From Aliiroseovarius sp. Z3 (lineage in GTDB: Bacteria; Pseudomonadota; Alphaproteobacteria; Rhodobacterales; Rhodobacteraceae): a DNA stretch of 64,000 nucleotides. Below, piece after piece: positions 38,060-45,829 of the stretch. The position numbers and the translations under genes are program-made. The notes under the pieces were generated by a model. That model was not told the origin of the DNA. It saw only the letters and a program-made list of their open reading frames with translations, and did no database searches. Position 1 is the stretch's first letter; each line of letters begins with the position of its first letter. The DNA lies in contig NZ_JAFMZK010000007.1 in the NCBI RefSeq assembly GCF_029105185.1, forward strand, positions 142,883 to 206,882. The letters are read 5' to 3'.

Positions 38060-38525
38060 CCTCTTACTGTTACTTGCCACGGTTTTTATGGCGGCCTGGT
38101 CCAGCCAAATCGTTGCATGCGAGCGTTCAGAGGATGTCATCGACTCTCTTCAGGTTGGCGGTGTAGTATCATCGCCAATCACATTCGTTGATGAAGCCAC
38201 GGCGTTCCCTGAAGTGATTTTTATTGATGCCACCGGGCGCGCAAACGTTGAGCCGCCGTTTGTGTCAGTAGATGTTGAGCTCACAGATCAATCAAACGAT
38301 TCTCGGATACGGCTTGGCAACTTTGCCATCTTACCTGGTCAGCAAGGTGAATTATCCTTTGCATTTGAGTTGCCTGGAGATGATCAATCTCGCCAAAACA
38401 TTCTCGAGAGGATCAGAACCGGAGAGTTCTCAGTGCGCCTTGAGGCTCACGCTGGGGACAATACTACCGCATCGCAGGAAATTTTGACCATCAACAGGGT
38501 GACCCTTGGGAGAGCAGAGCCATGA
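38034..38525 (+). CDS. secreted protein coupled to tyrosinase, unknown function
   Basis: The 163-residue protein starts at GTG 38034 inside the end of the tyrosinase gene (26-base overlap), with GGAG upstream. It has a signal peptide ending near QIVACERS, where SQIVAC might be a weak lipobox. The rest is a beta-rich domain (FVSVDVELTDQSNDSRIRLGNFAILPG) without a recognised family. The overlap suggests it works with the tyrosinase, perhaps as a copper-loading or chaperone partner like a caddie protein. This is inference; there is no His-rich copper site. Confidence 0.7.
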   Translation: MRLKSLRSSLLLLLATVFMAAWSSQIVACERSEDVIDSLQVGGVVSSPITFVDEATAFPEVIFIDATGRANVEPPFVSVDVELTDQSNDSRIRLGNFAILPGQQGELSFAFELPGDDQSRQNILERIRTGEFSVRLEAHAGDNTTASQEILTINRVTLGRAEP

Positions 38526-38562
38526 TTGCGATAGCTGAGGGAACCGGCACTGATAGCCCTTG

Positions 38563-39120
38563 TTATGTATCCTCAATTCTATAGTAAATGCAGTCCTCAC
38601 CCTCAAACTCAGCAAATTCACCGCATCGTTCGTTTGTATGACCATAAACTTTTGCTCCCGTTGATGAAGCTGTATCCGACAAAACCATTACATGGTTCTT
38701 GGACAGGCCAAACCAGCCAGGGATAAAGCAAAAGTCGCCGCTTCGGGTTTTCGAATGGCTATCTACAACCGACACATTGCTGTACCGCTTCGTGGAAGCA
38801 AGGAACGACTCAGCCAAATCATTTACACGGATACACAATCCGCTGTCACAACTTGTAGACGGCAGTTGAACAAAAACGCCAGTCTTGTTGAGCGCGTGAC
38901 AAACAAAATGCGTGCAATCGAGATCAAAGGCGCTATCCGGACAGTCATTATCCTTCACCCCACAATACTCGGTGAGGTAAGCGTTGGTTTTTGAAGTATC
39001 GTACCTGAGTTTGTCCTTGACCGGGCTGCGCGCTACAAGGACAAGCCCAACCGCTGACTCCATACCAAAGTCCCTACGGCGTTCTTCGATCTCGCTAGAG
39101 GACAGTACTTTCGATTCCAT
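38563..39120 (-). CDS. Cys/His hydrolase-like protein (amidase or NlpC/P60-like fold suspected)
   Basis: The 185-residue protein contains DLDCTHFVCHALNKTG and, downstream, GLSKNHVMVLSDT, a Cys and His arrangement seen in NlpC/P60 and amidase domains of the papain-like fold. ATG 39120 is favoured by AGGGGA upstream; a longer frame from 39279 would overlap the PASTA gene. No signal peptide is seen with this start. It is the last gene of a five-gene minus-strand operon and is convergent with the tyrosinase pair. Confidence 0.55.
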   Translation of the reverse strand: MESKVLSSSEIEERRRDFGMESAVGLVLVARSPVKDKLRYDTSKTNAYLTEYCGVKDNDCPDSAFDLDCTHFVCHALNKTGVFVQLPSTSCDSGLCIRVNDLAESFLASTKRYSNVSVVDSHSKTRSGDFCFIPGWFGLSKNHVMVLSDTASSTGAKVYGHTNERCGEFAEFEGEDCIYYRIEDT

Positions 39121-39139
39121 GCGATTCCCCTGGCAACTC

Positions 39140-39784
39140 TTAGAAGCAAATGCACCCGTTTCGAGTCTGCCTGCCATGACAAGCATCACCGAACTCGCGC
39201 CTTTCCACAAGAATCGTGAGACTCTCGTTTTGGCAAATGAAAGCACCAGGCTCGGGCCGGGTTCCAACAAATCTTTCAACGGTTTCTCTGATAAGTGGGC
39301 ACGGTCCGCGTATGGGTATGTACTGCGACTCTACCTGAGAATTTATCCCTTGATCACGCAAAAAACTTGCATACTGCGTGTGACTTCGATTTCCAACTTG
39401 AGGGACCTCTAATAGCTCGAGCGTATTCGTTCTCATAAATACTTCATAGGGTAAATCCACCACCGTTCCCGCTTCAGGATTCTGAAATGTGACAGTGCCT
39501 CGTTGCTTTGGGCATCCTTGAAAATCCTCAATTTCATAGAGCAAGCCAGAGTTCTTCAAGCTGAGCCTTGCCTGCTCTCTTGTGCTGCCAATAACATTTG
39601 GAATCGTGACTTGCTCAGCCCATGATGAAGTAGGATTCCAACAAAGCATCAATAGAAACACAAACACATTTGATCTCTTAGACCCGAGAATTATCCATTC
39701 AATGCAAATATCTACCCAGCGCATCAGGGCACTTAATCCATGCCTATTCTCCAAAGTCAAAGTTCTCTCCGATGTTACATACAC
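39140..39784 (-). CDS. exported PASTA-like repeat protein B
   Basis: The 214-residue protein has a hydrophobic export segment VFVFLLMLCWNPTSSWA near residues 40-56 and then two PASTA-like units, the first VTIPNVIGSTREQARLSLKNSG with GTVTFQNPEAGTVVDLPYEV. It ends in a Cys-rich tail DACHGRQTRNGCICF. It is paralogous to the gene upstream, which has the same order and tail, and overlaps it by 41 bases. PASTA domains elsewhere bind muropeptides. The start is uncertain; ATG 39724 is the alternative. Confidence 0.65.
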   Translation of the reverse strand: MYVTSERTLTLENRHGLSALMRWVDICIEWIILGSKRSNVFVFLLMLCWNPTSSWAEQVTIPNVIGSTREQARLSLKNSGLLYEIEDFQGCPKQRGTVTFQNPEAGTVVDLPYEVFMRTNTLELLEVPQVGNRSHTQYASFLRDQGINSQVESQYIPIRGPCPLIRETVERFVGTRPEPGAFICQNESLTILVERREFGDACHGRQTRNGCICF

Positions 39785-40331
39785 ATAGTCCGCCTTTCAC
39801 AACAATTCCGAGACATTCTCCTGTTCCCGTTTCGATTTTTCGCACCTTGACCTCCACAGCGTCCTTGGGACAAACGGTAGAACCAACGTCTGGAGACGGT
39901 CCATCAAAGTACGTCTTCCATGTGCCTGGCGAAAAACAACCTTTCTGAAAGGTGGTAGTTTGAGCTAACTTTGCGTTAGCAAAGCCAATGCTCAAAAGAT
40001 GATCCAAGAATGCCTCATGGTTCATATTGCCTGGGTCAGGAACAACCAGTGCTTTTTCAGAGTTGGCACGCAAAATCACCTCTGACCCAACCGCTAGTTC
40101 CGCCCCCGGTTCTTCGCTTTGCCAAGTAATAATTCCCTTGGTTCGCGGACAGTCGTTAAAGTATTCTATCTCAAATTCTATTCCTGCATTCCTGAGTTTC
40201 AAACGCGCAACTTCTTCAGTGTCATCTAATACTCTAGGCATTTCAGTTGTTTGAGCGATAGCTGCGGAGCACAAAGCAGCAATCAAGAGTGATGCTAAAC
40301 TCAGGCAAGCCACCGGCAGCGAGATGTTCAC
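39744..40331 (-). CDS. exported PASTA-like repeat protein A
   Basis: The 195-residue protein has a clean signal peptide (SLASLLIAALCSAAIAQ) and a PASTA-like domain, TEMPRVLDDTEEVARLKLRNAG with GIITWQSEEPGAELAVGSEV. A second unit follows around residues 95-155, then the tail GECLGIVVKGGLCVCNIG. It is paralogous to protein B downstream. It lies 17 bases after the 261-residue gene and belongs to the same operon. Confidence 0.7.
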   Translation of the reverse strand: MNISLPVACLSLASLLIAALCSAAIAQTTEMPRVLDDTEEVARLKLRNAGIEFEIEYFNDCPRTKGIITWQSEEPGAELAVGSEVILRANSEKALVVPDPGNMNHEAFLDHLLSIGFANAKLAQTTTFQKGCFSPGTWKTYFDGPSPDVGSTVCPKDAVEVKVRKIETGTGECLGIVVKGGLCVCNIGENFDFGE

Positions 40332-40348
40332 AAATAGCCTCCTTCGAT

Positions 40349-41134
40349 CTACTTCTCCGAAAATACGAGATCGCGCACTGCAGGCGCTGGCGCACCTTCA
40401 GGCACAACACACCAGCCTTTAGGTTGGAATACGTCTAGTCTCAGCTCGATTGGAAACTTTTTGTCGGCCACATCGACCGAGATCGGAAGATGTTCAAAGA
40501 TGGCGCCACCCAACGCACCCTGGGAGTCCTCTTTCAAAACCACAACTTTCCCCCAGAAGTATTCTCTGAAATCCGGGATCGCCCCCTTCGGAAACAGTGC
40601 TTCCCCTAAGCTCGTGCCCGGCGCTTTCCCTGCATAGATAAAGAAGTTGCTTAAGTCCGATACGTCTTGGTTGAGGTTCTTAATTGGCAATTCGTCCGTT
40701 CGAAAAATTTTTCCATCCCAATCTAAATCAGGGGTAGTCGAACTTAATCTGAATAGAAATGCCGTTGAAAAACTCGAACACAACGAAATGTCCGCGGCTC
40801 GGTTCAGACGAACCTCCATATCGACTGATACTCGTGTCCCCGAAGAAGAAGAATCTGAATAGCGACAATTCGACAGGATCACAGTTAGCAGCTCGCCGCC
40901 AGCTGCTTGCGTTGCAGACATCTCCACACGCTCCTTCGATCCAATTTTGCATGTCACTTCAGCAGTCGGCAAATAGGTCTTTTCGACAGGTTTCTCTTCG
41001 CTGTCTTGCCCGTGCGCAGTTGAGCTAACAATCAAAGAAGCGACAAAGAAAGCAAGTGTAAGCCAGCCCCGCAAAGTAAAGGAACCAACGCGATGTTTGC
41101 ACATCTCAACCAAGGTTTGTCTCATCTCCTTCAC
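40349..41134 (-). CDS. exported protein of unknown function
   Basis: The 261-residue protein has an N-terminal membrane/signal segment (WLTLAFFVASLIVSSTAHG) and then a beta-rich region with four Cys (VTCKIG, LSNCRYS, SLCSSF, GWCVVPEG). No family is recognised. It starts 1 base after the stop of the 567-residue gene, so it is tightly coupled to it, and it precedes the two PASTA-like genes. Confidence 0.65.
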   Translation of the reverse strand: MKEMRQTLVEMCKHRVGSFTLRGWLTLAFFVASLIVSSTAHGQDSEEKPVEKTYLPTAEVTCKIGSKERVEMSATQAAGGELLTVILSNCRYSDSSSSGTRVSVDMEVRLNRAADISLCSSFSTAFLFRLSSTTPDLDWDGKIFRTDELPIKNLNQDVSDLSNFFIYAGKAPGTSLGEALFPKGAIPDFREYFWGKVVVLKEDSQGALGGAIFEHLPISVDVADKKFPIELRLDVFQPKGWCVVPEGAPAPAVRDLVFSEK

Positions 41135-41135
41135 C

Positions 41136-42839
41136 TCAGTTCGGGATTGTCGCGGTGTTTAGAGAGGCTTGTGAGATTTCCGGCATTGCTTGAGCAACAA
41201 AACTTTCTGCGTTTACCGAGCAGATTGGATGAGCAAAGGATTGGCTGCATATATCTCGAAGCCTTTGCGTAGACCTGAAAACTTCTACGAACTCTTTCAA
41301 AACCAAGGCGCTCTCCGATACGATCTTGCTCGTATCCCCCCCAATATGCTGAGCCTTGATATCTACTATATCTTGTTTGAAGCGGTTCGCTAACTCATTC
41401 CAATAGATCGGTTGCTTCGAAATATTCTCGGCCGTAAGCGAAATACTGCTAGATATGAGAGTTTCAAAATTCGAACCTTCCGTGACAGCGCACTCCTCCA
41501 GAACGTCCGCAGTTGCCAGAAGTGCTGGATTCAGGCCCTGCACTTTGGCAATCAAAACATCCCGGCGTTGTGCTACGCTATCGACGTCGGAGGGATTTAC
41601 CTCTGCCGAATATCGAGGCGCACTGCCCGTCAACAGGTTGTTCAAAATTCCTTCTGCGGCTTCTTCACCTTCTTCTGGACTCTCAGGGAGCTCATTGATT
41701 TCTTCGGTTAATGCGTCCTTACAGAGAGAGAGGAAGTTTGATAATTCGTTAGCGGTATTCATAGCCCTTTGATTTAGGCTGACATAATCTTTGATATCGA
41801 AAACGACTAACGCTTCTCTTCTCTTAATGTTGGCATCTGCTGGCTTCGCTATATTTGAGAAGTTGAAATATTCCTCGATCACGGCAGAAGTGTTGTCAAA
41901 AACATCTTTGGCTAGAAAATAGGCCGCTACAGCATCTTGGAATATCAAGGCATTGGCGTCATGGCCAGGTGGTGCTTGGTTCAGTGCCGAATAGGGCAGT
42001 ACGCCAATGCGTATAGGCTTGGGTACGGTGGTTGCTTCCTGTGTAAGATTGCTCAGTGATTGCTTTAGGGAATCCAGATTGTATGCGATGCTGCCTCCTG
42101 CACCACCACTCTTGAACACAGAGATGCTCGTATTCTCTTGGATATTGTGTGCTTCTTGCCGAGACTCAAGACTGCCTTTTACGGTAAAAATCCCACCAAT
42201 ATTGGCTTCTAAGCCACCAGTGATCTTCGCAAGGCTTTCGGCATCGCTCTTACTCCAAGTCAGGAACGAGTCTAAGCTAGCGCCACTGATTATTGCGGCA
42301 ACAAATCCATGTCCACATTTCGAAACGTTAAACTGATCCCCTGCCCCAGGAATTTCTATTGCACCAACGCGGTTTTCCGCCAAAAAATTGGCCTCAATCT
42401 CCTCCTTGCCCAGTACTGTCGCTCCTTTTTTGAAACTCACCGACGGCGCGGTAAACAATGCTGAGTTTGTAACGGTTGCTCGGAGAAAGAACTTTTTTGT
42501 ATCCAGCCTGAACTTTTCATCCGCTAGAAAATTCAGATGTGCAGTCGCTTTTAGGATGGCCATCTTCATGCTACCGGAAGCGCTTATGTCTAGTTTATTT
42601 TTGATGTCGGTAGTCGAAGATACTTCTTCAAACTTATAGGATATCTCTTGCGAAGGGTCCTGGACTGGAACAAAGTCAACACATGTTCCATACGTTGGCT
42701 CATGCTCCAGCATGTTATATCCCTGCCCTAGAACAACCCCAGATTCAGGGTACTCTATCCAAACAATATTGTTTCCTTGAGATGACGCGATTGACGGAAT
42801 GATTATCATCGAGAATGCAGCTAACACCCGAAATTTCAT
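41136..42839 (-). CDS. secreted protein, possible MACPF-like pore former
   Basis: The 567-residue protein has a short signal peptide (FSMIIIPSIASSQ). The segment LGQGYNMLEHEPTYGTCVDF near the N-terminus and FNVSKCGHGFVAAIISGASL near residue 180, with a following beta-rich stretch ending VFKSGGAGGSIAY, have the order seen in MACPF proteins (CGTHFV/Y motif). The C-terminal half is largely helical. It heads the five-gene operon. The MACPF assignment is a pattern-level guess; no catalytic motif is expected in that family. Confidence 0.45.
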   Translation of the reverse strand: MKFRVLAAFSMIIIPSIASSQGNNIVWIEYPESGVVLGQGYNMLEHEPTYGTCVDFVPVQDPSQEISYKFEEVSSTTDIKNKLDISASGSMKMAILKATAHLNFLADEKFRLDTKKFFLRATVTNSALFTAPSVSFKKGATVLGKEEIEANFLAENRVGAIEIPGAGDQFNVSKCGHGFVAAIISGASLDSFLTWSKSDAESLAKITGGLEANIGGIFTVKGSLESRQEAHNIQENTSISVFKSGGAGGSIAYNLDSLKQSLSNLTQEATTVPKPIRIGVLPYSALNQAPPGHDANALIFQDAVAAYFLAKDVFDNTSAVIEEYFNFSNIAKPADANIKRREALVVFDIKDYVSLNQRAMNTANELSNFLSLCKDALTEEINELPESPEEGEEAAEGILNNLLTGSAPRYSAEVNPSDVDSVAQRRDVLIAKVQGLNPALLATADVLEECAVTEGSNFETLISSSISLTAENISKQPIYWNELANRFKQDIVDIKAQHIGGDTSKIVSESALVLKEFVEVFRSTQRLRDICSQSFAHPICSVNAESFVAQAMPEISQASLNTATIPN

Positions 42840-42992
42840 GCTTGAACCAATCTATCTTAAATCCCCCAGCCAGCGTTGTTAAACGCGGCATCTCTATCAC
42901 GCTAGTCTTCCAACCCATATTGTGTCAATCGTGCGGGAGTTGAGCTTGATTGCGGTTTCTTTACTTGTTGGACCTTTCGCCGAGAAATGAGG

Positions 42993-44276
42993 CTAAAGCC
43001 CATGCGTCGGCCCCCGGTCGATATCGTGGTCCTTCTCGACCTCCTGATCCTTTTCCTGGTCGCGCTCCTCTTCGATCTCCAGCTTCTCACGCGGCTTGTT
43101 CAGCACGTCCTTCAGCCGCTCGTTCACTGACGGCTTGCGTTCCTCGCGCCCGGTGTCTTCGCCAAGCTCCGAATCGCTGTGACCATCCAGCTTGTGAACC
43201 GCTGCCTGACCATCACGCCCGGCGTCCTTCTCCATGATCTCCTTCAGCCGCTCACGCGCATAATTGCGGCCTTCCGGCTTTGGCGTGGCGTCCTGGTCCC
43301 GTGACCGGCCCACAACGCGCGCCAGCCGCTCCCGGAAATCCTCCGGGGTGCGGTCGCGATCTTTGGCAGTCGCGGCCCTGAGTGCGGCCAGTCCCGCAGA
43401 GACACGTCCCTGCCCCGCCTCACGCTCGGCCTCATAGGTCCCACGCGCAATATCCAGGCGCTCGCGCATCTCACGGAAGGCGACACGGGCCTGGCGAGCG
43501 GCGTTGACCACGGCCCCGCGCTCCGTGACCGGCTCATACTCGCGGCCCTGACGCTCGGCCATCGCCTTGGCCCGGCGCTCCATAGAATTAGCCGCTGGCC
43601 CCAGCTTTAGCTCCGGATCGCGGTCCAGCTCCTCGGCGGAGAGTTGATCGCCTCGCTCCAGCGCCGCTTCCCGTTGTGCTTCAAGCGACCGGTGATCGAC
43701 ACGCTCGGCCACCCCTGCCCGTTCCAGGGCGCGGCTCTGCAAATCGGCCCAAAGTTCGCGCATGTGATCGACTTCTGGACCGCCGGTCTGCTTGGCATCG
43801 AGAACCCGAGTCTTGGCCGTGAATCCTTCCGGTTCCAGCTTTCGGGTGGAGGCCAGGACGTGTGCGTGATGGTTACGTTGGTCGCCCTCATGGTGCGGCT
43901 CATGGATTGCCACATCAACGGCCACGCCGTAGCGGCTGACCAACTCCTTGGCAAACTGGCGGGTGATCTGGGACCGGTCTTCGTCGCTGATCTCGGACGG
44001 CAGAGCCAGCTCCCATTCGCGGGCAGTGACGGAGTTGCGGCGAGTCTCACTGGCCTCAACCTCGTTCCAGAGTTTCGAGCGGTCCTGCGCCCAGGCCGGG
44101 GCATTTTCCGGGGTGACGATGAAGGTCTCCTTGATGCCTTGCTTGCGGGTGTAATCATGGACACGACCTTCTCGCTGGCACTCAATGCGTTCCCCGACAC
44201 GATAGGCTGCCGCCGCCGTGGCAGAGCGCCCGGCGCTGCGTTTGATCGTCTTCACAGAAAGGTGGTAGCTGGCCAT
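42993..44276 (-). CDS. mobA: MobA/MobL-family relaxase
   Basis: The 427-residue protein begins MASYHLSVKTIKRSAGRSAT and carries AAAYRVGERI and the metal-binding HEPHHEGDQRNHHAHVLAST, the three-His motif of HUH relaxases of the IncQ/MobQ type. It should nick an origin of transfer. The C-terminal ~100 residues are charged and low in complexity. Full-size relatives carry a helicase or primase after the nuclease; that part is missing, so it is the short form. ATG 44276 has GAGGT upstream. No mating-pore genes are present, so transfer would need a helper. Confidence 0.88.
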   Translation of the reverse strand: MASYHLSVKTIKRSAGRSATAAAAYRVGERIECQREGRVHDYTRKQGIKETFIVTPENAPAWAQDRSKLWNEVEASETRRNSVTAREWELALPSEISDEDRSQITRQFAKELVSRYGVAVDVAIHEPHHEGDQRNHHAHVLASTRKLEPEGFTAKTRVLDAKQTGGPEVDHMRELWADLQSRALERAGVAERVDHRSLEAQREAALERGDQLSAEELDRDPELKLGPAANSMERRAKAMAERQGREYEPVTERGAVVNAARQARVAFREMRERLDIARGTYEAEREAGQGRVSAGLAALRAATAKDRDRTPEDFRERLARVVGRSRDQDATPKPEGRNYARERLKEIMEKDAGRDGQAAVHKLDGHSDSELGEDTGREERKPSVNERLKDVLNKPREKLEIEEERDQEKDQEVEKDHDIDRGPTHGL

Positions 44277-44363
44277 GCGTTCTACCTCGCCCGGTGATGC
44301 AGACGGCCATAACGCGCGCTGCTGACCCCGACCCATGCCCCGACATGGGTCACCGGGTCAGCC

Positions 44364-44416
44364 GTCTTTTTCCTTCCGGCCCGCGCCCCACAACGCTGGG
44401 GCCGGAGGGGAAAAGA
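44364..44416. repeat. inverted repeat with 19-base arms (17/19 matched)
   Basis: The arm at 44364-44382 starts GTCTTTTTCC and matches the reverse complement of 44398-44416 at 17 of 19 positions, with a 15-base loop. It lies 88 bases before the relaxase start and may be part of oriT. Confidence 0.7.
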
Positions 44417-44460
44417 CAGCCCGTCCGAAGCGAGCCAACGGCTCTCTGAGGCACGGGCTT

Positions 44461-44524
44461 GCCATTGATCTGTCCCCATATCCCGCCCCCCATGTGGCTG
44501 GGGATTTGGGGGCAGATCAATGGC
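44461..44524. repeat. inverted repeat GCCATTGATCTG ... CAGATCAATGGC
   Basis: Two perfect 12-base arms are 40 bases apart, with the C/G-rich inner portions also able to pair partly. It suggests a large cruciform or hairpin typical of plasmid transfer or replication regions. Confidence 0.75.
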
Positions 44525-44543
44525 GGTTTGCCGGAGGCAAACC
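44525..44543. repeat. tight hairpin GGTTTGCC-GGA-GGCAAACC
   Basis: Perfect 8-base arms around a three-base loop, directly after the 44461-44524 repeat. No T-run follows, so termination is not the obvious role. Confidence 0.75.
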
Positions 44544-45034
44544 CGGTGAGGAAAGACAGGCCCGCGACTGTCATTCCGCGCAGGTTGGTTCAGGAGGGTT
44601 TGGGAGGGCGAAGGCCGCTCCCATTCCGGCGTGATGCGCGCCGGACGGAGTTCGCCATCGGCTGAGGCCCCGCCTCAAGGAGATCGCACGCAAAGCTCGG
44701 AACCGCAGGTGAAGAGTTTGCATAAGTGCACTCTCAGCGATTTTTCGCACCACGTTTACACTGGATGGTATCTGAGAGGCTCAGAACCGACTGCTGGGTG
44801 GCACTGCCAGTGGTCTATGACCCCCCCGGCCCAAAGCTGCCTTCCGATGAGGCTCTCGAGTGCTGCAGGGCGGCCCGTCATTGCAGCCGTTGAGCAGCCA
44901 AAGCTGTGCACAATCCAACTAGGAGTGCTGGCATTTTAGCAGATGCCCACAACATCTTGACGCTTTTCCCGAATATTCCTTGTAAGGCATACTCGTTTCT
45001 ACTACAAGCTGGAGGAAAAAGAGAGGTGAGCAGA

Positions 45035-45829
45035 ATGGGCAAGTTGCAGGGAAAAGTCGTAGAGGTTTGTGAATCGAGCCTGGATGAGCAATCGCCGAAG
45101 ATAGGTGAGGCACTCAAAGAGATTCGGAGACTCTCTGGTTTGACGCAAGCCGATATGGCCGAACTGCTAAATGTTGGACAGGCTTCCGTATCAAAGTTCG
45201 AGAAGGGCCGCACTGACATGCAGCTCTCTACAGTCCAAAAGTATGTGGAAGCGCTTGGCGGAACACTTCAAGTGAGCGCAGCCTTTGATGCCAGTAGTTC
45301 GTTGTGTCTGCACGTGCGCGAGGCATTTGACGTTGAGCTTGACCATGAAGACCAACTTGTACTTCCGATTTTCACGGAAGTGCCGTTTCGGCCTCACAGA
45401 GATGTGGTACTTAGCATTCGGCCAAAATTTAGTAGCCGTATCATGTCGGGTGAGAAGACTGTTGAGCTCCGACGTAGGTTCCCTGCGTCTGCACCGAAGG
45501 GCACAGTTGCTTACATTTACTCGACATCTCCAGAGCGCGCGATGGTTGGCGTAGCGGAGATTTCGTCTGTCAAGAAATTGGCCATCGAAGAGATTTGGCG
45601 ACGTTACGCGGATGTGGCATTTATCGAGCGGCCGGAATTCGACCGCTACTTTGAAGGTCTCGATGAGGGTTTTGCTCTGGAGTTCGCAAACGCCCGACCG
45701 TTCGAAACACCTGTAGAACTTACTGACCTAAGAGAACGATTTGGCTTTGAGCCGCCCCAATCATTTTTGTATGCGAAACGCGATCTTAGAAAGGCGCTGA
45801 AAGATGAGCACTCAGTCGTATCTCATTGA
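45035..45829 (+). CDS. XRE-type HTH fused to ASCH domain (predicted antitoxin/regulator)
   Basis: The 264-residue protein has an N-terminal Cro/C1-like HTH (IGEALKEIRRLSGLTQADMAELLNVGQASVSKFEKG) and a C-terminal ASCH domain starting VVLSIRPKFSSRIMSGEKTVELRRRFP. ASCH domains are PUA-like and bind RNA or modified bases. ATG 45035 is chosen because GAGAGGTGAG lies just upstream and earlier Met codons lack a site. It is the first gene of a four-gene overlapping operon and probably its repressor; the PIN-GNAT gene starts 26 bases before its stop. Confidence 0.82.
   Translation: MGKLQGKVVEVCESSLDEQSPKIGEALKEIRRLSGLTQADMAELLNVGQASVSKFEKGRTDMQLSTVQKYVEALGGTLQVSAAFDASSSLCLHVREAFDVELDHEDQLVLPIFTEVPFRPHRDVVLSIRPKFSSRIMSGEKTVELRRRFPASAPKGTVAYIYSTSPERAMVGVAEISSVKKLAIEEIWRRYADVAFIERPEFDRYFEGLDEGFALEFANARPFETPVELTDLRERFGFEPPQSFLYAKRDLRKALKDEHSVVSH

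Larger units (their letters stand above)
44277..45034. other. palindrome-rich non-coding region upstream of relaxase (oriT candidate)
   Basis: This ~760-base gap lies between the divergent relaxase and XRE-ASCH genes. It carries at least three strong inverted repeats in 180 bases (44364-44416, 44461-44524 and 44525-44543), and a TAAGTGCACTCT stretch at 44723-44734 that loosely resembles the nic region of IncQ-type origins. No protein-coding ORF is convincing. Confidence 0.5.

Noticed and set aside
44631..44939. A 102-codon frame upstream of the XRE-ASCH gene
   Set aside because: No binding site and no recognisable features; it covers the oriT-like region.
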